Source: Tubiluchus corallicola (taxonomy: Eukaryota; Priapulida; Priapulimorpha; Priapulimorphida; Tubiluchidae). From it: DNA of 64,000 nucleotides. Positions within the stretch are counted from its first letter, which is position 1; every line of letters starts with the position of its first letter. Positions 48,264 to 58,313 of the stretch are shown here, piece after piece. Position numbers and translations under genes: made by a program. The stretch is taken from positions 882,056 through 946,055 of the forward strand of contig JAQGDQ010000032.1 in assembly GCA_030141605.1 (NCBI GenBank). Direction: 5' to 3'. A model generated the notes under the pieces. That model did not search any database. It worked only from the letters and a program-made list of their open reading frames with translations, and was not told the origin of the DNA.

Positions 48264-50311
48264 TGCCATCATCATCATTCATCATGTAGTCGTCTTATTG
48301 AAATTGTCATTATTGGCAGTACCTACCCCGGGTACTAAATCACATTCCAGCGTCAGCTCCTCCCAGTAAAGGAAGCACATCCCGCCGTCACTAATTACCA
48401 GACATCCGGAATACGTATGCGCTATGCGGATGCAGAATAGATAAAATCTGTTTATATTATTTTCAATGCACCCGTTCGTCTTACCTGAGCTATGCGTTAA
48501 TTTTTCTGCAGCTATTTCCTATTGATTTTTTGATACGCTGCTATTTCGCAGGTGGATAACGCATAACGTATTCCAGAAGTCTGATAAACGCCACTTAAGT
48601 AACACAATATTTTTAAATATCCAAAATAAAATTTAAAATGTCTTCCTCGACAAAAGCGTCAGTGTCTTACAAATATTTTAAAACAAAAGTATACGCCCGC
48701 AAAACCGCTTACTTGCAATGCGGTATGTTTACGTGCAATGTTTACACTGAAATTCAAAAAGTGACTAGAATTCAAACCCTAACTTAAGCTCTTGGCTTAT
48801 ACCAGGAACTTAAATATTTGGCAGGCCATCTTTCTGAATGATACTGTAAAATAGTGCAGGCAGTACTGTTGCTATACATTTACGTGTTTTTGTTATTTTA
48901 ATTTTAGCCTGGAATATATAAACTGATGATTGCAAACCCTAATAATGATGAGCAAAAGAATGTAACTGTGACGGTAAAGTCACGCTCTCGTCCAGAAAAC
49001 TCTTATCCGCTCCATACTGAGGCAAGTTGGAAATTTCAAGATATCACACCACCACAAAAGCAAGTCCTGCTTGTTGAAGTCTATACGGGTAAGAAATAAA
49101 GGAATATTTGTTTTGCATAGTCCACACATGTTTGTTTTGTAAACATTTTAACAATTACAGTTTTTCTTGTGTATTTTAACTTTCTGAACGATCGAAAGCA
49201 GACTAGGATAGGACAGCTGTCGTTCAAAATAAGAATTAAGTAAAAGATATTGTGAGGTGTCTCAGCCGGTACAACTTTGCCCTTTTTAAAAGACAGAAAA
49301 ACGAAAGTGCCTAAAGTAATGTTCTCTTTCCATTGACTACCTGGGCATGTAAAAACTGACGGTTTTCATTTGACTGACCAATGTTCAGTCGAATGATAAT
49401 GGTTTCCGTAGACATGAACTGGATAGTAAACCGGCGCATTAGAAATAAATATTGCACAGTTTTTTGCTTACTATGGGTTTATAAGCGTTGTTTATGTTTA
49501 AACCATGCGCACTGTAACTAGACACGTTTAGAGTTTTGACCATTAAAAATTAATATTTCGGTTTTGTCTGTATGGAATTCTAACCTCAACTAACTATGTG
49601 ACGGTAGCTGCTTTTTCACACAATTTCAGTATCATTTTAAATGTCAATGCAGGAACTACATCTTTGCGGTAGTCTTAATGTCGAATATTGGGGCAATTAT
49701 GCCACTCTAATAAGGGCTTTCTAGTTTTCAATAATCTGAAAATGTTTTGTGGCATACTGCTTCTAATAACTATATCAAAAACCGGAAACTTAGTTTTGTC
49801 CGTTTATAGAATTTTAGTATAATTGTGCATGCATGGGGGGTCCAAATTTCAATTAATTTTCATTAGCGCATTTTTACAGGTCATCGGCCAATACTAAATG
49901 CAAATGTCACAGCCTTTGTTGAAAGACCTGAAGCCCAAGACTATGTTATGAATCTGTACGACAACGGAGCCGGAGCTGATGCAAGGAAACAAGATGGGAT
50001 CTACTCTAGATTTTTTACAGCTTTCACTACCAACGGTCGCTATAGCGTTAGAGTGAGCAGTGCTTCTACATAATGTTTATCAAGTACATAAGCTTAACAG
50101 TTATATTTCTGTTATTGTACATATAAAAAATATGATGATGTGTATCTAATATTTTATAACATGAAAGTTAGAGAATATTTTTATGAATAGGAATGAAGAA
50201 AGCGTTAATTCACTAATTTTGAATGGGGGTTAAATTTATGTCTTTGACATATCTAGAGAAAACAGCCACAGAAGTAGCTATTCATTCTTCGTACTGCAGT
50301 GAGATATTCTT

Positions 50312-50350
<39 letters not shown>

Positions 50351-50370
50351 TATATATATATACTGTAGTA

Positions 50371-50409
<39 letters not shown>

Positions 50410-53400
50410 GTGTGTGTATGATGGAATTACTGAAGTATTACTGAAATAATCCATCATGTATATCACCATTACATAGATTAGATATTTATTTACTTTTGCT
50501 CAACCGTAAATACCTTGCAGGTGCATGGTACATCGAGTCTGCGGCGAAACAAACATAAAAACAACTCATTTCTATTGACATCTGTTCCAAAACAAAAATA
50601 AAATAAAATTATCAACACGGAAAATAACAAAAATAGTTATAATTGAGCCGTTAAGCTAGTTATCGTGCAATACAAACACAATTGCATCTCATATCCATCG
50701 GTATTCTGTTAACACACAGTAAGCATATGCACAACTTTTCATCATCTTCCAAATTCATTAATTTTCCACTATTAGATACAATATAGGGAAAAGTGTGTTG
50801 GCTGTTCAGCTAGATTCGACCATTGCATCAACTAGTAGCTTTCTCAAACTTCCGGATTGAAAAGAATAAATTTAAATCTGACACATCATTAAAAAAATTT
50901 AGTTTCTGGCAAAACAAAATTGCGTGGCATTGCTTTGTTATTTTCCCGCAACCTGAAAAAAGAAAACTCTGAACTTCTTGTTCAACAACTTCTTGTTTAG
51001 GAAATTCTGTTTTTTATGTAAAAAGGTAACAGTGCAGAACATCAATACAAACACGGTAACTGGATCGACTAAACTCTTTGGCCGACGTCTTCCATCAAAT
51101 GGTGCAATAATTGAGAAAGTGGAGGAGACGGGTAATTTTCAACGTCATACAAATGGAGGCGCATTTACTTTGCGGAATTTCAACAAAGGTAAGGTAAAAT
51201 TTTGCGCTTCAAAATTAACTAAAATCACGAAGTAGATGATGGCAAAGTATTTGTCTGTATTTGTAGTTCTGAAAGTCACATGTGCAATTTTTTTCTTTCA
51301 GCTGAAAAGTATTACCCGCCGAATGACATAACTGATTTGAAAGTTACGAGAATTGACAAGCATAAGAAACACCTGCATCTAGAATGGACAACGCCAGGCA
51401 GTTCTCTTGATTCTGGCAAAGGTGCTTCAATAGTATGTTACTACATCTCTGCGTCGTGTGCATCATTTTTCTGTGTCAGCTGCCGGTGCGTCGTATTTTT
51501 GCGTCATATTTCAAAGGTTGACGCGGAGACAAATTAGACGTATTACTCTTGGTGCTCATAATTCATCCATTTCTGTTAAATGAAATTTTAGCATTTAATC
51601 GGAAAAAGCAATACAAATAATTACAGAGCGGATTTAAATAAAATGAGTTTTAATATATAAAATAATATTTTCATCACCTTCATCGTTTCTTTCTTGCTGA
51701 TTTTTTTTAATATTCTCCTATCTTGCGCAAATAATAATGGTATTTTTTCATATACATTTTTCGTAATGTGTGACAAAATTAGTAAAAATAACTAAATAAA
51801 CAAACAGTAAAGTCAGTGAGTTTACTTCTTCCTTTCAGCTTCTCGCTACGAGATGTTCTTTGGCAATGACTTTGAAAAACTGATTAGCAACACTTCTGAT
51901 CAGGTAGGACGTATTACTGATGTAGTTTTTCCTGGAAGCATGTGCACGCTCAGCAAGATGTTGCATGGTGCTTGATCATTGCAATAGATGGCTTGGCAAA
52001 CTGTACAGGTTATTGAGGTTATCGTTATTATTGCAATTACAAGGGCGACGCATGATAGTAGCGAATATGTGCTCCTGACAATAATAGTTCTCCAATTTGT
52101 ATACTTACAATAAAATATAAAAAGGCACTTTTATTTGCAGGTGAAAATCAAGCAAACTCAGGTCGTATCTGGAAATCTTACCGATCCATCTGAATGCTGC
52201 AGGAAAGAGAATTTAACTGTTCGGGTTTTTGTCACAGGTATTAATGGCATATAAAATAGGAACAGTAAACCTGTATTGATAAAATAGGCATTTATTACTC
52301 ACGTTATTATATGATACTATATCTGGATTGTATTTCATTTTATATGCCTCACTCTAATAAACAATGTGCAATACATTTCTTCTGATTACATAAATATAAA
52401 AAGCGACTGGAAAAAAGCGCGAGCTACTTGAAAGGGAGATTGAAAAAATCCTATGCCTTACGGCATTGAAACAGAATTCGGCGGAACAAGTGTTCATCAC
52501 ATGTAATACAATCTACCATAAAAAAGGTGTATGTTTGTGCATAGCGGAAGAAGCATTATAATGCGTTCCGATAAGAAAATGTGAAATTCCCTCCTTCGTT
52601 TATGAGAGGAAGTTATAAGTAACGCTTACCAGCTTACCAGGTTCTCAATATAAACAAAGTTATGGCTAATTCTACACTATTGTAATTCAACAGTATGAAC
52701 GCTATAGGTTTGTATTGGTAATAAGAGTTATTGACTTACTGCAGCCCTATATCAGCATTCTCTACGTGAAACAAGAATTATATTCTCGCGTTATACTCAT
52801 CCAGCATCTTGAAAAGACCTTGTTTTTCACACTAACCCGATAACTCAGTGGGTCATCCTACATATTATTATTATAAGTCTGTTTATTGAAACAATAGATA
52901 CATTGCTTCCCCTCTATTTGCAGGGGTTCAATTACAACTAAATGACTATTTACAGTAATGTTACAATATCTATTTCATACATAATACGTGCATAAGTAGA
53001 AGTTGAATCCATAAGCTGCCTTTCAGTTCCAGATTGTACTTAAGCTACATTGACTATACACGTCATATAAACACTTGTACTTGTACATTATAAATTATAA
53101 TATACGTGTAATTGTCTTATTTTATCTACATCATAACAGTATAAATAAATTAATTAATTAAGATTATTTACCATAACTTCTTATGTACAGTATCTTTAAT
53201 GACATCTACATACGTCTTACATACTGCTTCATCCCTTTTGAGATAAATTTCGCATAAGTTTCCTGTAGGTAGAACATGGCAGATTTAGTCCTTAATGCTT
53301 CATTGCAGCTACATTATATTATGAACAGCTAGTAAAAATAATGTCCACACTGCTTCTGCATTTCTATTTTGTAGTGCCACAATGACTTCTGGAAATTTTT

Positions 53401-56400
53401 TTAACTTATTTTCAAGAACTGCTGTCCAATCAATCCAGTCATTTTCTCTTAAGTCATATCGCACTCTAGAATTTTTAATTTTCGAACCGTTTGCTCTAAA
53501 TTCAGTGATTACGGGAAAATGCCTCATTTGAGGTGCTCCTGTAAAAAGTTCCACATCCCTGTATACTGTTTCTGCTAAAACGTTTACTGCGGTGTGATTT
53601 GGTGCTATGATAATGTCTATGATACTTCTTCTGGTTATTTATCCTTGGTACAGAAACTGCAACTAGGAAACCAAAGCTATAGGTCTTCTTAAAAACTGTG
53701 ACACGTCATTAACAGATGAGGAAATAAAAGATGACATTCGTCGTGCATTTCGATTCGCCAAAATAGAAAATTTTAGACGAAAAGACAAACCTCCGTTCCC
53801 ATTAGTTAAAGTGATATTTGCCTCAGAGAAAGACCTTGACTTTGCGACGCGGGAAGGTATACCAGTGGGTAATATTTATTGTGGGTAGAGAAATTTATTT
53901 TCAAAAACGGTTCATTGATTTGTTACTATAGCTACGGTCACGTGGCAAAATGGTGGACCCGTAAAGCGGTCTGTGGAAGGTGCGCAGAAAATCACAAAAC
54001 TGTCGATTGCAAAAATGATGAGGAAAACTGTAACGGTGGTCACAGATCGTGGTCCAGCAATTGCCCTATCTACAAACAGGAGAAAATTCGCATAAATGGG
54101 GGAAACAGGCGATTCAAGCCACGTTCGCTAATACAAATAATATACTAAAAGCGTGCCAAATAAATATAAATAAATGTTCACACCACTCGAAAATAGTTTT
54201 GATGAATTTGTCAACGATTACAACTGTAGTTTTGTCGGAAACCAAAGTAACTGAGAAAGATGTAGCGCAAATAACTTTGACCAACTATATCAGTTATGCA
54301 AAACCATCCAGAGGATATTCCGGTGGCACTGCTCTATTCGTTAGATCTGGCTTCACAAGCTGCAGGGTGCCAGAACTACAGCCTCCGGAATTAGATACTG
54401 TGTGGGTTATCGTGTACCTCTACGGTAGTAAATATTTGATAAATTCTATATACGTAATCTCTACACACCTCACCTCGTGGAAATATACCTAAAAACATTA
54501 AAAGTACCTATAAATTCCCTGAGACTCATCGCATAGTTAATTTATTATCTATTGGAGATTTAAACACACGCAGTTATGCATGGGACTTCAACTTGAACGC
54601 CCACGGAAAACTTATAAACGACTTACTGGCAGATAATAATATGGATCTAGCCGTTATTGCTCCTAATACAGAAACGTTTTTTCAGTCCGTTCTTTCCAAC
54701 GCTCCATAATATCATCAGCTTCTTCCTCACTTCTAAGTTGTACTTGAATTTTTCCTCTAGCTATCTTATAAGCCTTATCAAACCGAAATCTAGGAAATAG
54801 CTCGCTCAGGCGTTTCTTAATAGTTATACTGCTTTTAACTATTTCTTTGTTCTTCACATTCTCTATAATTACCATACACTCGGGCTTGTACAGGATATCT
54901 GAAGCAGGACTAACAGTTTTGCGGGCTGATCTACTAGAGGGCTTCAGCTCATAACTATCAGTTTTGCTAGTAACTAGAGGTAGCGATTGCTTTGCCAAAG
55001 TCTCTTATACTATCGAGCTGTACGAAGCGCCAGGCTTATTACAAGATAATTTCTTTACGTTGTCATTTAATTTCTCTAATTCTCTGTCCATGCTGGTTAG
55101 TTTTTCCAGTAACAGTTTCTGAGCTACCCACTCTTCATTTTCCAAAAGACAATTTAGGACATATTGCAATTTTCGCTGACTTTCTTCTTACTCAATTACG
55201 TCAAATATTTGAGTCTTTCTGGCCTCAACGTTACTATTTTATTTAGTGGTATCCTTATTTCTTAGAGAAATTGTATTAACCCTTTCTCTGTTCGTTTCCG
55301 GCTCAGTATCGGTACAAGCTGATTTATCAAAACACCGATCACAGATTACAATCGATACCATTATCTTGCTTACAGGTTTTTTGCGTTCCTGCACAGAACA
55401 CAGCTTTTCCTTTCCCCATCAGCAATTTAGAAAGCCTCGGATAAACCAGTTTATACTGGTTTATGACCAGTCTATGACCACATGAGCTCATTAACAAAGA
55501 ATAGGCTGATTTAGGCCTATTCACTGTTGAATCACCTGTACAACGGTTATGACAATGTGTCCTGTCCATAACCGCCACTGTTTGTGTCAAATTTTGACAA
55601 TATTTAAAGTCGTTTTTCGCTTATATTTTTAATTCACAATTTATATTTCCAAAATTTTATTACCTTCAATTTGCCTTGGTTTTTATGCTTACACTGATGT
55701 AATTCATATTAAACAAAACACAATACTTTCACATGAAAACACCGAAAAACCGACAGAAGATTTGTTTATAGATAGGCGTTTATAGAAGTCGCGCATGCGT
55801 AGAACAGCCTATACAGAAACATCCTAACAGACTAATAAACTTCAAAAGAAGCTTATAACATCTGTGCAGGCTAATCTGCAGGTTACGGAATGAAATGTGT
55901 CTTTACATGTTAACAAATCATGAAAGAATGAATGTCTAAATAAAACATGTTGATGTTTGACCGTGCCAACATGCACTTTTCATTAGAAAAATACATAAGA
56001 CAACAAAGACACGCGTAGAGCTATATACAAATATTAATTTTTGTTGTTTTGCCGTATGTTTTTTCTGACATTATTATTATTTCTCTGATAATGACGATGT
56101 ATTAAACACATTGAAATGTTAAAACGTCAATCTGTTTTGTTTGGACATTTCTCCTTTTGTGAGATCATAACGATAAGATCGCTTTGCAACAGTTCATTTA
56201 TTGTTTAGACATGGAGTCAGTGTATTGGCTTGCTGTGTGGGCTTACTATGACACAAGAGAACAATCGAGGAGAAACAATTTATCCAACATCGTAGCGTTC
56301 TCATTCCGAACTTTCATACCAGCAACTGGAGCTTCAACTGCCAAGTTTTCTGCATCTTCGCTTTTATGGTCGTTGATAGCATGCTTAGTTGTAATAATAG

Positions 56401-56501
56401 TAGTGGTAACACTGTACTATGTGCTAACAAGAGAAAAAAGAAAGCGTAGAAGAGGCGAAGAAGAGGAAGAGAGTCATTCAGTAAACGAAACTGCGACGTA
56501 A
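36400..56501 (+). CDS. CLCA: CLCA family protein (calcium-activated chloride channel regulator), 17 exons
   Basis: CLCA proteins are secreted or membrane-anchored metalloproteases that modulate calcium-activated chloride currents and self-cleave. The exons at the positions listed below sum to 2841 bases in frame, giving 946 residues (human CLCA1 is about 914). Order: signal peptide with MISINSLALILFVAVEQLC; the N-terminal CLCA domain with GYRKVTIAID.NVPE; HEWAHLRWGLFDE, fitting HExxHxxxGxxD; a Cys-rich segment; a VWA domain with MIDAS parts DTSGSM, AGGTN and VVSDGQE; a beta-sandwich region with DNGAGAD; an FNIII-like domain starting YYPPNDITDLKV; and a transmembrane helix of about 23 residues before a basic tail. 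This is type I anchoring as in CLCA2, unlike secreted CLCA1. The upstream in-frame Met at 36139 was rejected because MISINS gives a proper signal sequence. Confidence 0.95.
36734..37097. repeat. 30-bp perfect inverted repeat in CLCA intron 1
   Basis: The arms 36734-36763 and 37068-37097 are exact reverse complements over 30 bases (starting ACTCTTCGTTTGCGTAC). They enclose 304 bases. The layout is that of a small element with terminal inverted repeats, but no target-site duplication was recognised. Confidence 0.65.
37244..37496 (+). CDS. CLCA: CLCA exon 2: N-terminal catalytic domain
   Basis: It codes AYFHEIVVIVPMSW, ADIHVGIPDPVDKAPFV, LCGETGRYVYLTPDYLM and AQYGPYEK, all clear CLCA family blocks (compare the family's CGE.G..I.LTPDF). 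Ends in phase 0. Confidence 0.94.
37767..38002 (-). mobile_element. TIR element family, copy 2 (degraded)
   Basis: On the minus strand it begins AGCGTGTTTAGATTAG, matching the terminal repeat of the copy at 26715-27016, and contains related internal blocks such as AGTTATTGCAAA followed by CGACA..TGCTG. A second terminus-like block (ACTAGCGAGCTTTCT) lies inside, so the copy may be rearranged or nested. It sits in CLCA intron 2. Confidence 0.6.
38199..38331 (+). CDS. CLCA: CLCA exon 3: zinc metalloprotease motif
   Basis: It codes VIAHEWAHLRWGLFDE, the catalytic HExxH with the downstream acidic ligand, then ANGEYTGVRCSLDSK. His, Glu and His are all intact, so the protein is predicted to be an active protease. 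Confidence 0.95.
38771..38927. repeat. Long imperfect hairpin in CLCA intron 3
   Basis: A perfect 21-base inverted repeat (38808-38828 with 38870-38890; core TATGACACGAAAACTTAT) encloses a 41-base loop. The arms extend outward with mismatches to about 58 bases each. It could be a fold-back transposable element or, less likely, an RNA hairpin. Confidence 0.6.
39129..39271 (+). CDS. CLCA: CLCA exon 4: Cys-rich linker
   Basis: It codes a Cys-bearing stretch with TSIPCDIDPAINLPSSDCRW, then ASVMYNPYLAQ, corresponding to the family's ..ASIMFAQ.. segment before the Cys pair. A decayed copy of its middle part lies at 44315-44380. Phases 1 then 0. Confidence 0.88.
43200..43573. mobile_element. TIR element with GGGxCATCCACATATA ends
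   Basis: The left end reads GGGGCCATCCACATATA and the right end, on the other strand, GGGATCATCCACATATA. The inside is GC-richer and carries repeated ACCTACCTACC blocks. It codes for nothing, so it is a non-autonomous DNA element. No clear target-site duplication was recognised. Confidence 0.65.
44315..44380 (+). pseudogene. Fossil copy of CLCA exon 4
   Basis: This stretch aligns almost end to end with 39149-39214 inside exon 4, sharing blocks such as CAAGTGACTGTCGATG and CCATGTGA. In the exon's frame it meets a TGA after eight codons, so it cannot be used as an exon. It is most simply an old duplication within the gene. Confidence 0.75.
44430..44474. repeat. 14-bp perfect hairpin
   Basis: AATGTAATATCCGC at 44430-44443 pairs exactly with 44461-44474 across a 17-base loop. 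No flanking feature explains it. Confidence 0.55.
44763..44864 (+). CDS. CLCA: CLCA exon 5: Cys-rich linker
   Basis: It codes TEGFCDRKAHTDVQHNRRAP, then NQQNRKCQLQSAWE, matching the family pattern FC....HN..APN.QN.KC...S.W. Phase 0 at both ends. Confidence 0.93.
45667..45831 (+). CDS. CLCA: CLCA exon 6: VWA domain start, MIDAS
   Basis: It codes VIENHEDFRDTNFP, then RTVLILDTSGSMM. DTSGSM is the DxSxS metal-binding loop of the VWA domain. Phase 0 at both ends. Confidence 0.94.
45918..46092 (+). CDS. CLCA: CLCA exon 7: VWA domain
   Basis: It codes GEYVGIIQFKLDG, then LAGGTNIAK; the Thr in GGTN is the expected third MIDAS residue. Phases 0 then 1. Confidence 0.92.
46216..46350 (-). mobile_element. 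TIR element family, copy 3 (truncated)
   Basis: On the minus strand it runs from a terminus-like CTCAGACTAGTAAGTTTTCT through CTCTCCGACAGTTGCT to GAGTTGATTTCCTG, matching the first half of copy 1 at 26715-27016 in order. The other half is missing. It sits in CLCA intron 7. Confidence 0.7.
46625..46755 (+). CDS. CLCA: CLCA exon 8: VWA domain
   Basis: It codes GLILGLKVLSEIDGK, then GGNLLVVSDGQE; the Asp of SDGQE fills the final MIDAS position (family LLTDGED). The acceptor tract (ATTTAAAG) is weak, but phase and homology agree. Confidence 0.9.
47136..47186. repeat. ATG and GAC trinucleotide tract
   Basis: Short simple repeat (ATG units, then GAC/GGC units) just upstream of CLCA exon 9. Confidence 0.9.
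47221..47392 (+). CDS. CLCA: CLCA exon 9: VWA domain, C-terminal part
   Basis: It codes GSGVTIDSLIVDSSAPTKLE and EISKKTRGSVFY, matching the family's SGA.IHT.ALG..A...LEELS...GG...Y. A GTG/GAC repeat lies just upstream of the acceptor. Phases 0 then 1. Confidence 0.92.
47422..47495. repeat. GT/GTGC dinucleotide tract
   Basis: GT repeat with regular GC interruptions, in CLCA intron 9. Confidence 0.93.
47621..47880 (+). CDS. CLCA: CLCA exon 10: beta-sandwich region
   Basis: It codes EVPFFVDFTIGRTLKLRIGY, then VDVVLHGPNSEMW, resembling the family's VD.T.GKDT.F...W....P.I.L.DP.G. segment. It enters in phase 1 and leaves in phase 0. Confidence 0.9.
48060..48286. repeat. CAT trinucleotide tract
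   Basis: Long CAT repeat with CGT and CAG interruptions in CLCA intron 10. The poly-Met, poly-Ile and poly-Ser open frames here are repeat translations. Confidence 0.93.
48908..49088 (+). CDS. CLCA: CLCA exon 11: beta-sandwich region
   Basis: It codes PGIYKLMIANPNNDEQKNVT, then VTVKSRSRPENSYP and LLVEVYT. The family equivalent is GTWKYSLQ...Q.LT.TVTSRA. Phases 0 then 1. Confidence 0.9.
49880..50052 (+). CDS. CLCA: CLCA exon 12: DNGAGAD block
   Basis: It codes RPILNANVTAFVERP, then NLYDNGAGADARKQDGIYSR and FFTAFTTNGRYSVR. DNGAGAD..K.DG.YSR is one of the most conserved CLCA blocks. The donor GTGAGC at 50053 keeps frame; reading through instead meets a TAA at 50071-50073. Confidence 0.93.
50313..50402. 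repeat. TA and CA dinucleotide tracts
   Basis: A TA repeat of about 24 units is followed by a CA repeat of about 15 units, in CLCA intron 12. Confidence 0.93.
51026..51188 (+). CDS. CLCA: CLCA exon 13
   Basis: It codes VTVQNINTNTVTGSTKLFGR, then FQRHTNGGAFTLRNFNK, matching the family's F.R..SGG.F.... segment before the FNIII-like domain. Phases 0 then 1. Confidence 0.9.
51302..51421 (+). CDS. CLCA: CLCA exon 14: FNIII-like domain start
   Basis: It codes YYPPNDITDLKVTRIDK, then HLHLEWTTPGSSLDSGK, matching the family's FPPG.ITDL.A......L.L.WTAPGDD.D.G. Ends in phase 1. Confidence 0.92.
51839..51903 (+). CDS. CLCA: CLCA exon 15: FNIII-like domain
   Basis: A 65-base exon coding SRYEMFFGNDFEKLISN, matching the family's A..Y.IR.S....L...F. 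The acceptor TTTCAG and donor GTAGGA keep phases 1 then 0. Confidence 0.86.
52141..52237 (+). CDS. CLCA: CLCA exon 16: FNIII-like domain
   Basis: It codes VKIKQTQVVSGNLTDPSECC and RKENLTVRVFVT. Family identity is weaker here, but phase (0 then 1) and position fit. The next intron, nearly 4 kb, carries the retrotransposon remnant. Confidence 0.82.
53180..55620 (-). mobile_element. Non-LTR retrotransposon remnant with internal inversion
   Basis: Fragments of a Jockey-like non-LTR element lie in CLCA intron 16. Minus strand, high to low: Cys/His-rich N-terminal piece of ORF1 (about 55590-55340), a coiled-coil-like Leu/Glu piece (about 55160-55000), an RRM-like ORF1 piece (54998-54663), then the C-terminal endonuclease with RRSIIDIIIAP and HFPV (53641-53309). 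Plus strand: an ORF1 piece (about 53680-53880), CCHC-type knuckles with CGRCAENHKTVDC and CNGGHRSW (53890-54140), and the N-terminal endonuclease with LSETKV, GGTALFV and GDLNTRSYAW (about 54157-54690). If 53.65-54.68 kb were flipped, all pieces would fall into one normal order. The reverse transcriptase is absent. All frames are broken. Confidence 0.8.
56209..56501 (+). CDS. CLCA: CLCA exon 17: end of FNIII-like domain, transmembrane helix, stop
   Basis: It codes VYWLAVWAYYDTREQSRRNN and LSNIVAFSF (family: ..AI.A.D.....S..SNI...), a Ser/Ala/Thr linker, then a helix LLWSLIACLVVIIVVVTLYY and a basic-acidic tail ending NETAT before TAA. Acceptor GTTTAG. This anchors the protein in the membrane. 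Confidence 0.9.
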
Positions 56502-58313
56502 CAGTAAAAGACAGTTCCGTTTTTTTCAACATTTGCATAAAGTTTCGTGTTTATAAACTTCGATAATTAACATAAATTATCCCTTTAGCTTGATGAAAGT
56601 ATGTAATTCAAGTCGCAACATAATTGCTGTTGGTAAAAGAATTTTCAGTAAATACGTTACTAAGATAAATATGCTGTAATCTCTACATTCCGTGTTCTGC
56701 TGGAACGAAAGCCATGTTTTTCCGTAAAATTTTTAAAAACTTCACCAGCTGAAAAATCCTTATTTCGTAACCTTTCTGTGTAACCAGTACGATTATTTCA
56801 AACAGTAAAGAAGAACTGCCTTCATTTCAAGCCGGTGGTATTCAATTTGTGTTGCGCAATATTTTCGTTCATACACGCACGATGCAATAATATTTTTGCT
56901 CAGTCTTTAATGTGGTCTTCAAACACTCAGTACTCTTGCTCAATTATACTGTACACGTGTATACTCCTTTAAACTGGGTGACCAGAGGCACGCTAACTAA
57001 TCCCTTAACCTTGACCAAGGACTGATCCAAATTTGACCCAATCCTTACTTTATGCACAAGAGAAACATATTGTTTTACTTTTACTACGTGATTCTTAAGC
57101 ATAAGACTATTTTACATTCTTCGCATAAGACTACAAAGTATGATCAACTTTTATCATAAAATTACGAAAAGAAAGTCGCCGAAAAAAGTAAAAGAGTTTT
57201 TTATCAGTATATCACTTTTTCAAACAATTTAGGAAAGTACTCAAATTTTTTCATCGTTGGAACTGGAACCGTATCAGAATCTGATCAAATCACAAAAATA
57301 ATCCAGTGATTTATAAGCCACCAACTCATTTTCATGACTTTAGTCAAAAAATGCTCCATTTTGCCTTAATTAAACTGTTTATTTCTCTCCAACACTCTGT
57401 TTAGTTAACAATTAGAAACAATCAAAAACGCCTTGCTCGATACATTGATTAGTATTTATCTGATTAGTATTTTTTGTTTCATATAAAGTCAATATAACAT
57501 TAAATTAGAATATAGTGACAAAGATTAAGCCTCTAATCTTTCTTTAATGATGACTTTGGATTCTGGAATGTTTACACATAACGTGATAATATATACAGTT
57601 GTACAAAACGCACGCTGTAGTATTCGTAAAATGCAAATTTGTGGTCATTAATGAAAATTGTAAATATTTATGATATATAGTTTATACAATGTAACATAAT
57701 ATTATTCGCAATGCTAACACTCGGTTTATTTTTAATTTTCAAATACTAAATATTTTCTATAAACAAAAAACTAAACAGCTATAACAACAGCGTTTTTTAC
57801 GCTCAAAAGTGAACTGGCCAGAAATGAGAGTTGATTCTTAAAATGGGTTCTAGAAAGTTTAGATGATGTGTAAATCTAGAAAGAAAGACAAAATAGCCGC
57901 TCAACTTCACATATACACTATTATAAAACTAAATATAAACAAATAAAATTTTGGAATTACGAAGACAAACCAGGGAACAGGTAATAAATTTTACAAAATC
58001 ACGTGAATTTTTGCACACATAGTCGTTAATAATGTGATTCATGAAGTTAGATTTTGTAACAAATAAACAAAATAAAATGAGCAAGATATCACATCTTAAA
58101 ATTTGGAAAGTTGACAATAACGTATGCAAATTGCATATTACAGTAAAACGAAGACAGCTACCGGCAACAAAAGCTTCCGAAATCTTGAAAGGCGCACCAA
58201 GTAAAAATACAAAAGCGTAAAATATGCAATAGATAAGAATATGTTTTGTAAAGAAGCTGTATTCATCCTCCACAAAAAGTACTCCCAGGGTTTTGAAAAA
58301 CGTGGTTTTCATA
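56502..58313. other. Convergent intergenic region, 3' UTRs
   Basis: AT-rich sequence between the CLCA stop and the zinc-finger stop. Plus-strand AATAAA at 57942-57947 could serve CLCA; minus-strand AATAAA (TTTATT at 57725-57730 and 57378-57383) could serve the zinc-finger gene, so the two 3' UTRs may overlap. The 132-codon minus-strand frame at 57929-58327 shows no domain and is left out. Confidence 0.5.
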
